Notes under the pieces: model-generated | Database searches by the model: none | Seen by the model: the letters and a program-made list of their open reading frames with translations, nothing else | What the model was told of the DNA's origin: nothing | Made by a program: the position numbers and the translations under genes | Assembly (NCBI RefSeq): GCF_002286815.1 | Contig: NZ_MUNM01000076.1 | Location: 78,042 to 142,041, forward strand | Direction of reading: 5' to 3' | Source: Pseudomonas sp. PICF141 | GTDB taxonomy: Bacteria > Pseudomonadota > Gammaproteobacteria > Pseudomonadales > Pseudomonadaceae | Length of the DNA stretch: 64,000 bases | Shown here: positions 34,468 to 43,359 of the stretch, piece by piece | Position numbering within the stretch: position 1 is the stretch's first letter | Layout: the number at the start of each line of letters is the position of its first letter

Positions 34468-35463
34468 TCAGAACCAGCGCAAACGTCGGAATAGCCACCA
34501 CTGCCCCAGCGCCACCGAGACCATCAAAAGGCAGGCGATCAGGAAGCCATAGGGGCTGGCAGCGAATGGAATACCGCCGACGTTGATCCCCAGAAGACCG
34601 GCCAGAAAACTCATCGGCAAAAAGATCCCGGTGATGATCCCGAAGCGGTACATCGTGCGGTTCATGCGCACGCTCAAACGCCGGTCTTCGGCCTCCAGGA
34701 CCAGCCCCACGCGCTCTCGGGTCAATTCCAGCTCCTCGAGATAACGGGTCAGGCTGTTATTCAATTCGTTCCAGTAATCGCCGTCGTCTTCAACGAACCA
34801 AGGCAGTTTTAGCCGGGTCAATTGACCGAAAATATCCCGTTGCGGTGCCAGAAAACGCTTCAACGCGGCCGCCCTGCGACGGATCTGCAAGACAGCCCCA
34901 TGCTCTGGCGTATACCGTTCGTCGGCATCCAGCTTTTCTTCTTCCTCATCGACGATTTCCGAGAGGCAACTGACCAGATCCTGCACTTTGTTAGTGAGGT
35001 ACTGCGCCATATAAAGGATCAGTTCGGACGCGGTTCGCGGCCCTTTGCCTTCGGCCAATTGCACCAGCAACTCATCGGTGGCGCGCAACGGCCGCAGACG
35101 CAGGGAAATCACCCGTTGGGCCGACCCGAAGATCCGCACCGAGACCATGTCTTCCGGCTCGGCACCTGGATTGAGGTTGATCCCGCGCAGAAACAGCAAC
35201 AGCTCAGCGTCCGGCAGCGGCAAAAGACGCGGCCGGGTATTTTCTTCCAGCAACAAATCGCAACTAAATTCACTCAGACCGCTGTCGTTACGCAGCCAGG
35301 TCTGGGTTTGCGGGTGACTGCGATCCCAATGCAACCACAGGCTTTCATGGGCATGTAACTGCAAGTCATCGAGTTCAGTCCGGGCTATCGAACGCGCACC
35401 GCCTTTACCGTCCAGCACCAGGGCATGCACCAGCCCCCACTGCGCGTTTTCTTCCTCGAACAT
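34468..35463 (-). CDS. cmaX: CorA-like divalent-cation channel CmaX
   Basis: The 331-residue protein has the CorA layout: a long soluble N-terminal domain with helical bundle and two C-terminal membrane helices. The loop motif between the helices reads GINVGGIP rather than the classic GMN of Mg2+ channels. It is therefore a ZntB/CmaX-type relative whose ion is uncertain. It heads the cmaX-crfX-cmpX group leading to sigX and oprF. Confidence 0.87.
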   Translation of the reverse strand: MFEEENAQWGLVHALVLDGKGGARSIARTELDDLQLHAHESLWLHWDRSHPQTQTWLRNDSGLSEFSCDLLLEENTRPRLLPLPDAELLLFLRGINLNPGAEPEDMVSVRIFGSAQRVISLRLRPLRATDELLVQLAEGKGPRTASELILYMAQYLTNKVQDLVSCLSEIVDEEEEKLDADERYTPEHGAVLQIRRRAAALKRFLAPQRDIFGQLTRLKLPWFVEDDGDYWNELNNSLTRYLEELELTRERVGLVLEAEDRRLSVRMNRTMYRFGIITGIFLPMSFLAGLLGINVGGIPFAASPYGFLIACLLMVSVALGQWWLFRRLRWF

Positions 35464-35488
35464 CCTCACCCCTTTGATGAAACGCGCT

Positions 35489-35980
35489 TTATTCAGGCAT
35501 TTTCAGCGGGCTTGGCGAAATGATCACGCCGTTGTTGTCCGCATAAACATAGTGACCCGGGTGAAAGGTCACACCCGCGAAGGTCACGGCAATATTGAGT
35601 TCACCAACACCGCGCCGGTCGGTTTTCATCGGGTGACTGGCCAGGGCCTGAACCCCCAGATCGGTTTGGGCGATGACGTCGACGTCGCGAATGCAACCAT
35701 AGATCACCAGCCCTTCCCAACCGTTACTGGCGGCTTTCTCGGCCAGCAGGTCGCCCAACAGCGCGCGGCGCAGGGAACCGCCGCCGTCGACCACCAGCAC
35801 TTTACCCTTACCGTTGAGGGCGACTTGCTCCTTGACCAGCGAATTATCTTCGAAACATTTGATGGTCACGATTTCGCCACCGAAAGAATCGCGGCCACCA
35901 AAATTGCTGAACATCGGTTCCAGCACCTGAACCAGTTCCGGGTAGGCATCGCAAAGGTCGGGCGTGAGGTAATGGTTCAT
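35489..35980 (-). CDS. rraA: RraA-family protein (RNase E regulator)
   Basis: The 163-residue protein follows the RraA fold closely, with FSNFGGRDSFGGEIVTIKCF, LVVDGGGSLRRAL and YADNNGVIIS. In Escherichia coli RraA binds and inhibits RNase E. Many family members in pseudomonads are annotated instead as 4-hydroxy-4-methyl-2-oxoglutarate aldolase, and the D/G/R residues needed for that reaction appear present. I chose the ATG at 35980, where the family N-terminus starts (MNHYLTPDLCD). Confidence 0.88.
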   Translation of the reverse strand: MNHYLTPDLCDAYPELVQVLEPMFSNFGGRDSFGGEIVTIKCFEDNSLVKEQVALNGKGKVLVVDGGGSLRRALLGDLLAEKAASNGWEGLVIYGCIRDVDVIAQTDLGVQALASHPMKTDRRGVGELNIAVTFAGVTFHPGHYVYADNNGVIISPSPLKMPE

Positions 35981-36154
35981 CGAGAAACTCCTGTGAAAAG
36001 GAAGACAATCGAGTAGACAGCACACGCGGGCCAAGGCTGAACGGCTGCAAACGCGCCGATCGAGTCAATCACTAAAAGTGACCGGAACCGCTTAATGCGT
36101 CATATCTTAGCCGCAAGCTGTTCCGAGCGAAATGCCCTTGTTAGAGCATCAGGT

Positions 36155-37144
36155 TCAAATTGCTCTGGCCGCATCCGGCTTTCCATCCAGCAAAGGCGTC
36201 TGTTGATCCGACAGCCAACGCGCCACCAACGGCCAGACTTCCGCCTGCGCAGCCTTGCTGACAAGCATTTCGACATGGCCGAAATTATCGCCAAAGCCTT
36301 GCTCGCGGCCAAGGGTGATGAATTGCTTATGCTCGGAGCCGATCTGATCGAACAGCTTGTGGCAGGCCCAGGTAGGGTCTTGGTGGTCGCCCGCGGCGCT
36401 CACGGCCAGCACCGGCAACCGAACCTCGGCCAAACCCGCCCACCAATCCTTGTCGTCATCGCCAAAACGCCCGAACAGCCCGTACCAGCGCATGCTTTCC
36501 AGGGCCAGGCCAATCGGCTCGTCCTCCGGGCCACGCTTGAGCCGTGAACCTGACAGTTGGGCAAACCGCTTGAGAATGAAGCGCCCGCTCCACTCAACCG
36601 GTGGAAACTTCAAGGGCCAGTAGGTGCGGCTCACCTGCGTGCCAAAAAACGCCGCAGATGCGACGACAGGCTCGCCAATGTATTCCCCGCCCAGCGCCGC
36701 CGCCAGCGTAATGCCGCCCAACGAGTGACCGATCCAGTGTGGAATCTGGCCACTCTGTTCGCGCACAAAGGCACCAATGGCCGGCAAGTCGTAACGCGCG
36801 TAGTCGGCGACGCGGTTCTTGCGATAGTCCTGGTTGCGCTGAGACAGGCCATGACCGCGCATTTCCGGGATCCACACATCGAACCCCAGGCGTGTCAGAT
36901 AAGCCCCCAGTCCCAAGCCTTTGGGGGAGAACCAGAACCTTCGATTGGAAAAACTGCCGTGCAACAGAATCACCGGCACGCCACGTACCGTCGGCTCATC
37001 GGCCAGACCCAAGCGGGTCACAGCCAGTTCGACGGTGCCGTCGGGGCTGTTGCCGGGCTTCAAACGATAGACGTCTTCGCTCAGATCACCGCGTCGTTCG
37101 GCGCTGATCAGGGCGACAGGAAATAGGTTGCTGCTGCTTTGCAT
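36155..37144 (-). CDS. Alpha/beta hydrolase of unknown substrate
   Basis: The 329-residue protein has an alpha/beta-hydrolase core: the oxyanion segment LLHGSFSNRRFW, the nucleophile elbow GHSLGG, the acid residue likely in AAGDHQDP, and the catalytic histidine in NFGHVEML. It has no signal peptide. I use the ATG at 37144 since the longer reading runs into a REP element and a terminator. The neighbours (rraA and ppsA) do not point to a substrate. Confidence 0.82.
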   Translation of the reverse strand: MQSSSNLFPVALISAERRGDLSEDVYRLKPGNSPDGTVELAVTRLGLADEPTVRGVPVILLHGSFSNRRFWFSPKGLGLGAYLTRLGFDVWIPEMRGHGLSQRNQDYRKNRVADYARYDLPAIGAFVREQSGQIPHWIGHSLGGITLAAALGGEYIGEPVVASAAFFGTQVSRTYWPLKFPPVEWSGRFILKRFAQLSGSRLKRGPEDEPIGLALESMRWYGLFGRFGDDDKDWWAGLAEVRLPVLAVSAAGDHQDPTWACHKLFDQIGSEHKQFITLGREQGFGDNFGHVEMLVSKAAQAEVWPLVARWLSDQQTPLLDGKPDAARAI

Positions 37145-37157
37145 AATGCTCTTGCAC

Positions 37158-37188
37158 AAAAAAGGGCGGCATCCAGAGGAGCCCGCCC
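37158..37188 (-). terminator. Intrinsic terminator of ppsA
   Basis: On the minus strand GGGCGGG and CCGCCC form the stem, followed by TTTTTTG. It lies about 150 bases past the ppsA stop, beyond a REP pair, and just upstream of the hydrolase start. It should separate the two leftward genes. Confidence 0.8.
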
Positions 37189-37218
37189 TACTTGAATATC
37201 TGAAAGAGCCGGCCAGTG

Positions 37219-37317
37219 TCGGAGCGAGCCTGCTCGCGAAGGACGTCAGAACAACGCGTTTATCCAGCAAGTACGCGTTATCGTTTACGACCATCGCGAG
37301 CAGGCTCGCTCCCACAG
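37219..37317. repeat. REP palindrome pair between ppsA and the hydrolase gene
   Basis: GGAGCGAGCCTGCTCGCGA at 37221-37239 is mirrored by TCGCGAGCAGGCTCGCTCCC at 37293-37312. The TGCTCGCGA subtype also occurs at 44,940 and 40,800. It lies between the ppsA stop and its terminator, so it is part of the ppsA mRNA tail. Confidence 0.84.
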
Positions 37318-37337
37318 AGAGCGGCCCGTCCACACCA

Positions 37338-39713
37338 TCAGGCCGAAGCCTGACCTTCAGCCAGGAAGAACCAGGTTTCCAGCACGGAATCGGGGTTCAG
37401 CGAAACGCTTTCGATGCCCTGCTCCATCAGCCATTTGGCCAGATCAGGGTGGTCCGAAGGGCCCTGACCGCAGATGCCGATGTACTTGCCGGCCTTGTTG
37501 CAGGCCTGAATAGCGTTGGCCAGCAGCTTCTTGACCGCCGGATTACGCTCGTCGAACAGGTGCGCGATGATCCCGGAGTCACGGTCCAGGCCCAGGGTCA
37601 GCTGGGTCAGGTCGTTGGAGCCGATGGAGAAGCCGTCGAAGAACTCGAGGAATTCTTCAGCCAGGATCGCGTTGGACGGCAGCTCGCACATCATGATCAC
37701 GCGCAGACCGTTGTCGCCACGGGCCAGACCGTTTTCGGCCAGCAGATCGACCACCTGGCTCGCCTCGCCCAGAGTGCGAACGAACGGCACCATGATTTCA
37801 ACGTTGGTCAGCCCCATCTCGTTGCGCACGCGCTTGAGGGCGCGGCACTCGAGCTCGAAGCAGTCGCGGAACGATTCGCTGATGTAACGCGAAGCGCCAC
37901 GGAAGCCCAGCATCGGGTTTTCTTCTTCCGGCTCGTAGAGTTTGCCGCCGATCAGGTTCGCGTATTCGTTGGACTTGAAGTCCGACAGACGCACGATGAC
38001 CTTCTTAGGATAGAACGCAGCGGCCAGGGTGCTGATGCCCTCGACCAGTTTCTCGACGTAGAAGCCGACCGGGTCGTCGTAACCGGCGATACGCTTGTCG
38101 ACGCTGTCCTTGATGTCCTGCGGCAGGCCGCCGTAGTTCAACAACGCCTTGGGGTGCACGCCAATCATGCGGTTGATGATGAATTCCAGACGGGCCAGGC
38201 CCACACCGGCGTTCGGCAGCTGCGCGAAGTCGAAGGCGCGGTCCGGGTTGCCGACGTTCATCATGATCTTGAACGGCAGCTCCGGCATGGCATCCACGGA
38301 GTTTTTCTTGATGTCGAAACCCAGTTCGCCTTCGAAGATGTAACCGGTGTCACCTTCCGCGCAGGAAACGGTCACGCCCTGGCCGTCTTGCAACAGCTGG
38401 GTGGCGTTGCCGCAACCGACCACGGCCGGGATGCCCAGCTCGCGGGCGATGATCGCCGCGTGGCAGGTACGACCGCCACGGTTGGTGACGATGGCACTGG
38501 CGCGCTTCATCACCGGTTCCCAGTCCGGGTCGGTCATGTCCGACACCAGCACGTCGCCCGGCTGGACTTTATCCATTTCGGACACGTCCTTGATAATCCG
38601 CACCTTGCCGGCGCCAATGCGCTGGCCGATGGCGCGGCCTTCCACCAGCACAGTGCCGGTTTCTTTCAACAGGTAACGTTCCATGACGTTGGCCTGGGTG
38701 CGGCTCTTCACGGTTTCCGGACGGGCCTGCACGATGTACAGCTTGCCGTCGTCACCGTCTTTGGCCCATTCGATGTCCATCGGGCACTTGTAGTGCTTTT
38801 CGATGATCATCGCCTGCTTGGCCAACTCGCTGACTTCGGCGTCGCTCAGGCAGAAACGGGCACGATCAGCTTTGTCCACATCGACGGTCTTGACCGATTT
38901 ACCGGCCTTGGCCTCGTCGCCGTAGATCATCTTGATGGCTTTGCTGCCCAGATTGCGACGCAGGATCGCCGGGCGACCGGCTTCCAGCGTGCCTTTGTGG
39001 ACGTAGAATTCATCCGGGTTCACCGCGCCTTGCACGACGGTTTCACCCAGGCCGTAAGCGCCGGTGATGAACACCACGTCACGGAAGCCCGACTCGGTAT
39101 CGAGGGTGAACATCACGCCGGCGGTGCCGGTTTCGGAGCGGACCATGCGCTGTACACCAGCCGACAGAGCTACCAGCTTGTGGTCGAAGCCCTGGTGGAC
39201 GCGGTAGGAAATCGCACGATCGTTGAACAGCGAGGCGAACACCTCTTTAGCGGCGCGAATGACGTTTTCGACACCACGGATGTTCAGGAAGGTTTCCTGT
39301 TGGCCGGCGAAGGAGGCGTCCGGCAGATCTTCGGCGGTAGCGGAAGAACGCACGGCCACGGCCATGTCAGGGTTACCGGCCGACAGCGTGGCGAACGCAG
39401 TGCGGATCTCGGTATTGAGCTTCTCGGGGAATTCGGCTTCCATGATCCATTGACGGATTTGGGCGCCGGTTTTGGCCAGGGCGTTGACATCATCGACATC
39501 CAGCGCATCGAGGGCAGCGTGGATCTGATCGTTCAGGCCGCTCAGTTCCAGGAAATCACGATATGCCTGAGCGGTCGTGGCGAAGCCACCGGGAACCGAT
39601 ACACCGGCGCCTGCCAGGTTGCTGATCATCTCGCCCAGGGATGCGTTCTTGCCCCCCACATGCTCCACATCATGGACGCCGAGCTTATCGAGGGAAACTA
39701 CGTACTCTACCAA
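37338..39713 (-). CDS. ppsA: Phosphoenolpyruvate synthase
   Basis: PpsA converts pyruvate, ATP and water to PEP, AMP and phosphate for gluconeogenesis. The 791-residue protein has the N-terminal ATP-binding domain (KNASLGEM; AVRSSATAEDLPDASFAGQQET) and the swivelling phosphohistidine domain with GGRTCHAAIIARELG. The C-terminal PEP/pyruvate barrel has GICGQGPSD near the end. Length matches the family. It is divergent from ppsR, which regulates it by phosphorylation. A long antisense reading covers the whole gene but is a codon-bias shadow. Confidence 0.96.
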   Translation of the reverse strand: MVEYVVSLDKLGVHDVEHVGGKNASLGEMISNLAGAGVSVPGGFATTAQAYRDFLELSGLNDQIHAALDALDVDDVNALAKTGAQIRQWIMEAEFPEKLNTEIRTAFATLSAGNPDMAVAVRSSATAEDLPDASFAGQQETFLNIRGVENVIRAAKEVFASLFNDRAISYRVHQGFDHKLVALSAGVQRMVRSETGTAGVMFTLDTESGFRDVVFITGAYGLGETVVQGAVNPDEFYVHKGTLEAGRPAILRRNLGSKAIKMIYGDEAKAGKSVKTVDVDKADRARFCLSDAEVSELAKQAMIIEKHYKCPMDIEWAKDGDDGKLYIVQARPETVKSRTQANVMERYLLKETGTVLVEGRAIGQRIGAGKVRIIKDVSEMDKVQPGDVLVSDMTDPDWEPVMKRASAIVTNRGGRTCHAAIIARELGIPAVVGCGNATQLLQDGQGVTVSCAEGDTGYIFEGELGFDIKKNSVDAMPELPFKIMMNVGNPDRAFDFAQLPNAGVGLARLEFIINRMIGVHPKALLNYGGLPQDIKDSVDKRIAGYDDPVGFYVEKLVEGISTLAAAFYPKKVIVRLSDFKSNEYANLIGGKLYEPEEENPMLGFRGASRYISESFRDCFELECRALKRVRNEMGLTNVEIMVPFVRTLGEASQVVDLLAENGLARGDNGLRVIMMCELPSNAILAEEFLEFFDGFSIGSNDLTQLTLGLDRDSGIIAHLFDERNPAVKKLLANAIQACNKAGKYIGICGQGPSDHPDLAKWLMEQGIESVSLNPDSVLETWFFLAEGQASA

Positions 39714-39821
39714 GGTGATCTCTCCACTAACTGTGTTGGAAAAGCTCAGAAACCGGCGACTCGGGGGAGCATTTGCCGGCTGTATGGCCTGGACCTGGAA
39801 AATAAGTGAGAATGCTGGCCA

Positions 39822-39849
39822 TTGGCGGCCGACAAATCGCGCCTACTAT
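39822..39849 (+). promoter_or_regulatory. Possible ppsR promoter (TTGGCG-N16-TACTAT)
   Basis: A -35-like TTGGCG at 39822 and a -10-like TACTAT at 39844 are 16 bases apart, about 40 bases before the ppsR start. Both depart from consensus. The divergent ppsA promoter must lie in the same 174-base gap but is not evident. Confidence 0.3.
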
Positions 39850-39887
39850 ATCCAAGAATCGAAACTAGCTTAAGGCCCAAGGTGCAA

Positions 39888-40706
39888 ATGAAACGATCTG
39901 CTTTCTTTATCTCCGATGGCACGGGCATTACGGCCGAAACCCTCGGTCAAAGCCTGTTGGCGCAGTTCGAAAACATTACCTTCAGCAAAATCACGCGCCC
40001 CTATATCGACAACGCGGATAAAGCGCGGGCCATGGTACAACAAATCAACAAAGCCGCCGAAAACGATGGTTTTCGTCCGATTATTTTCGACACCATCGTC
40101 AATCAGGATATTCGTGAGATTCTTGCAACGTCGAATGGTTTCATGATCGACATTTTCTCGACCTTCCTGGCGCCCCTGGAACAGGAGTTGACCGAGCATT
40201 CTTCCTACACCGTCGGCAAATCCCATTCCATCGGCGGCAACTCCAATTACATGGAGCGCATCGAGGCGGTGAATTTCGCCCTCGACAATGACGATGGCGC
40301 CCGCACCCACTATTACGACAAAGCTGACCTGATACTAGTGGGCGTGTCGCGGTGTGGTAAAACCCCGACGTGTTTGTACATGGCCATGCAATTCGGCATC
40401 CGCGCGGCCAATTACCCGCTGACCGAAGACGACATGGAGCGCCTGCAACTGCCAACCGCCCTGCGCGCCCATCATCACAAGTTGTTCGGCCTGACCATCG
40501 ACCCGGACCGCCTCACCGCCATCCGCAACGAGCGCAAGCCCAACAGCCGCTATTCAAGCTACGCCCAATGCGAGTTCGAAGTGCGCGAGGTGGAGAATCT
40601 GTTTCGCCGCGAGAACATTGCCCACATCAATTCCACGCATTTTTCGGTAGAAGAGATTTCGGCGAAGATTCTGGTCGAGAAAGGTGTGGAGCGGCGCTTC
40701 AAGTAG
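39888..40706 (+). CDS. ppsR: PEP synthase regulatory protein (kinase/pyrophosphorylase)
   Basis: PpsR inactivates PpsA by ADP-dependent phosphorylation of a threonine and restores it by Pi-dependent dephosphorylation. The 272-residue protein starts MKRSAFFISDGTGITAET and has the DUF299-type P-loop GVSRCGKTPTCLYMA around residue 150, with an ASYPL-like stretch, AANYPLTEDD. AGGTG precedes the ATG at 39888. The divergent pairing with ppsA matches its role. Confidence 0.94.
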   Translation: MKRSAFFISDGTGITAETLGQSLLAQFENITFSKITRPYIDNADKARAMVQQINKAAENDGFRPIIFDTIVNQDIREILATSNGFMIDIFSTFLAPLEQELTEHSSYTVGKSHSIGGNSNYMERIEAVNFALDNDDGARTHYYDKADLILVGVSRCGKTPTCLYMAMQFGIRAANYPLTEDDMERLQLPTALRAHHHKLFGLTIDPDRLTAIRNERKPNSRYSSYAQCEFEVREVENLFRRENIAHINSTHFSVEEISAKILVEKGVERRFK

Positions 40707-40728
40707 TGCTGTAGCGCCTGTCATGCCG

Positions 40729-40813
40729 TCTTCACGAGCAAGCCCGCTCCCACATTAGACCGCGTACGTTTGCCGCGACTCGGTCAAATGTGGGAGCGGG
40801 CTTGCTCGCGAAG
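40729..40813. repeat. REP palindrome pair between ppsR and the MocR gene
   Basis: CACGAGCAAGCCCGCTCCCACA (about 40733-40754) is mirrored by TGTGGGAGCGGGCTTGCTCG (40789-40808). It separates convergent genes and no other terminator is evident, so this hairpin may serve as one. Confidence 0.82.
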
Positions 40814-40818
40814 AACGA

Positions 40819-42228
40819 TCACTCGGTCTCAGCCAATGCCCCCGCCAACGCTTCAAACCCTTGAAGCAACAACCGATCATCCATCGTCGAATTACACACA
40901 CTCGCCCTGATGAATTGCGGCACCGCCCCCTGCCCGACCGCAAACGATTCAGCAGTCGCCACCAAATATTTATTTTCCTTGAGCTCCTCAGCAATCTGCG
41001 AGGCCCGCCACGGCTCGGGCACTTTGATCCAGAAGTGCGGGCTATGCGGATGGGTTTTGTACACCAAACCCTCCAGCAGCCCACTGACCAACGCCTTGCG
41101 CCGACCGATCTCGGCAATCTGCTGGCCCAGCAATTGCTCGGCCATGCCGTTTTCTATCCACAGACTCGCGACCTCTAATGACAACGGGCTGGCCATCCAG
41201 CACGTCCCGCGCACGGCTGCGCTCAAGCGTCCGATCAACGGTTGCGGCGCATGCAGGTAACCGACTCGCAAACCCGCCGAAACCGCCTTGCTCAGACTGC
41301 CGATCAGCACCGAGCGCTCCGGGACGAAATGGCTCAAGGGTAACGGTCGCTGTCGAGCCAATACTGCGTGGGCTTCGTCTTCAAAGATCAACAGATTGTG
41401 CTGCCGACAGACCTCTGCAATCGCCTCGCGACGGGCGACGGACATCACCGCAGCCGTAGGATTCTGGATTGTCGGTGTGCAATACAGCGCCGACACACGA
41501 TGGTTGCGGCAAACCTCCTCCAGAGCATCGGGCATCAGGCCTTCATCATCGATCCCGACGCCGATGAGTTTTATTCCGAGCTGGCGTGCGACGCTGATCA
41601 ACCCCGGGTAGGTCAAGTGCTCCGTCACCAACGTATCGCCCGCCTTGAGCAGCCCCATCAAGGCACACAACAGGCCGTGCTGGCCGCCGTTCACGCAAAC
41701 GATCTGCTCGGCGTTCGGGACAAATTCTTTATGCCTGAGCCAATGCGCGCCCGCCGCACGAAAGCGTGGCAAACCGACGTCGACGGTGTAGCCGCTGAGG
41801 TGCTGCAACGCCTCAGGATCAAGGGACAACGCTTGCAGGCTCCGGCTCAGAAACAGCGCTTCCTGCCGTGGAATCGGTTGATTGCGGCTCATGTCAAAAA
41901 ACGCACGAGGCTCATCGCTGACATTGCGAAAGCCACTGTCCCGCGGTCTTTCCATTCCGCGCTGACGCACATAGGTGCCGTCTCCTACGCGCGCGATCAC
42001 CAATCCCACACGTTCGAGTTCACCGTAAGCGCGGCTGATGGTACCGATGGTCACCCCAAGGCTATCCGCCAACAAGCGATGCGGCGGCAATTTGCAGCCG
42101 GACTCAATAACCCCTTCAGCGATGCCTTTCTCAGCGGCGTCGGCAAGACGTTTGTATTTCACCCCCTGACCGTTTGCCAGGCCGTCGCGCAGGATTGACA
42201 CCATGGCAATACTTGTTTTGACAGTCAT
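40819..42228 (-). CDS. MocR-type regulator (GntR HTH fused to aminotransferase-like domain)
   Basis: The 469-residue protein has a GntR winged helix at about residues 15-90, with PPHRLLADSLGVTIGTISRAY. It is followed by a type I aminotransferase-fold domain that binds pyridoxal phosphate. The lysine for the PLP aldimine is in GSLSKAVSAGLRVGY; YCTPTIQNPTAAVMS and FEDEAHAVL are other PLP-site stretches. It faces away from an EamA exporter gene, a common MocR arrangement, so it probably controls that exporter. The effector is not evident. Confidence 0.9.
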   Translation of the reverse strand: MTVKTSIAMVSILRDGLANGQGVKYKRLADAAEKGIAEGVIESGCKLPPHRLLADSLGVTIGTISRAYGELERVGLVIARVGDGTYVRQRGMERPRDSGFRNVSDEPRAFFDMSRNQPIPRQEALFLSRSLQALSLDPEALQHLSGYTVDVGLPRFRAAGAHWLRHKEFVPNAEQIVCVNGGQHGLLCALMGLLKAGDTLVTEHLTYPGLISVARQLGIKLIGVGIDDEGLMPDALEEVCRNHRVSALYCTPTIQNPTAAVMSVARREAIAEVCRQHNLLIFEDEAHAVLARQRPLPLSHFVPERSVLIGSLSKAVSAGLRVGYLHAPQPLIGRLSAAVRGTCWMASPLSLEVASLWIENGMAEQLLGQQIAEIGRRKALVSGLLEGLVYKTHPHSPHFWIKVPEPWRASQIAEELKENKYLVATAESFAVGQGAVPQFIRASVCNSTMDDRLLLQGFEALAGALAETE

Positions 42229-42320
42229 TCCAGTCCCGAATAGCGTGCTTGAAACAGGTTCAATCAGGGATAGACCTTTTGCAGCTGAAGGTCAATTCCG
42301 AACATAAAAGGAGTCCAATC

Positions 42321-43253
42321 ATGTCCATCGCCATCAGCGCACCTTCAGGTGCTGCCAAACCCTGGCTGGCCGGCCTGGTTACCAGTGTGCTGTTCCTGAT
42401 CGTATGCCTGAGCTGGGGCACCACATGGCTGGGGATCAAGATTGCCGTTGAAAGCGTGCCGCCGCTGACTGCCGCCGGACTGCGGTTCCTGATTGCCTTC
42501 CCGCTCTTTCTCGGCTTCGCCCTGATCCGTCGTGAGCCGCTGCTGTTTCCCAAGGAAAGCCGTTGGTTTTTTGTCTTTGTCACGCTGTCGTATTTCAGCC
42601 TGCCGTACTACTTGCTCAACTACGGCGAGATGCACGTGTCATCGGGCCTGACGGCGCTGCTGTTCAGCTGCATGCCGGTGTTCATCCTGCTGTTTTCCTC
42701 GCTGTTTCTGCGGGAGAAAATCTACCCTTCGCAAGTGCTGGGCATCGCCATCGGTTTCGGCAGCCTGTTCATGATCATCCGCAGCCAGGGGTTGCATCTG
42801 GACCATGCCGAATTGTTCGGGGTATTGGCGATTCTCTGCGCGGCGGTGATGCATGCGCTGTGTTACGTGGTGACGAAAAAACACGGCACGGCGATCAGCG
42901 TAATTACCTACAACACGCTGCCAATCGGCATCGCCGGACTGATGCTGTTTGTCGCCGGGTTGGGTGTCGAAGCACCGGTGTTTGGCGCCATCACCGCGCG
43001 TTCGTGGAGCGCCCTGCTCTATCTGGGGCTGGTGGCGTCGGTGGGCGGATTTATCGTTTACTTCCTGCTGCTCAAGCGGCTGAGCCCGATCATTCTGTCG
43101 TTTGTATTCATCATTTTTCCGGTGTTCGCCGTGATCATTGGCGCCTGGTACGAGGGGCAAACCGTGTCTCGGGAATTGATGGTGTACTCGGCGATTCTGT
43201 TGACGGGGTTTGCGATCACCAAATTGCCGATCGAAAAATGGCTTAAAACCTGA
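42321..43253 (+). CDS. EamA/DMT-family membrane exporter
   Basis: The 310-residue protein has about ten hydrophobic helices in two EamA repeats. The first begins LIVCLSWGTTWLGIKIAVESVPPL, cut here into FLIVCLSWGTTWLGIKIA, and the second begins FGVLAILCAAVMHALCYVV. These carriers usually export amino acids or metabolites. AAGGAG lies ten bases before the chosen ATG at 42321; the longer reading is not supported. It is divergent from the MocR-type regulator. Confidence 0.88.
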   Translation: MSIAISAPSGAAKPWLAGLVTSVLFLIVCLSWGTTWLGIKIAVESVPPLTAAGLRFLIAFPLFLGFALIRREPLLFPKESRWFFVFVTLSYFSLPYYLLNYGEMHVSSGLTALLFSCMPVFILLFSSLFLREKIYPSQVLGIAIGFGSLFMIIRSQGLHLDHAELFGVLAILCAAVMHALCYVVTKKHGTAISVITYNTLPIGIAGLMLFVAGLGVEAPVFGAITARSWSALLYLGLVASVGGFIVYFLLLKRLSPIILSFVFIIFPVFAVIIGAWYEGQTVSRELMVYSAILLTGFAITKLPIEKWLKT

Positions 43254-43267
43254 AGCCCTTCCCGCGC

Positions 43268-43352
43268 TGTAGGAGCATGGCTTGCTCCGGGCGGCGTTCC
43301 GACGATGGCGCCCTCATGATCGCCATCGCAGGCAAGCCGTGCTCCTACAGGG
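43268..43352. repeat. REP palindrome pair after prpD
   Basis: TGTAGGAGCATGGCTTGC (from 43268) and GCAAGCCGTGCTCCTACAG (ending 43351) are inverted arms, with CGATGGCG and CGCCATCG inside. It lies between two convergent genes, the exporter and prpD. Confidence 0.82.
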
Positions 43353-43359
43353 TTTTGCG

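Noticed and set aside
37128..39809. 893-codon open reading frame antisense to ppsA
   Set aside because: It mirrors a complete PEP synthase with all motifs, has no family resemblance of its own, and is explained by GC-rich third codon positions.
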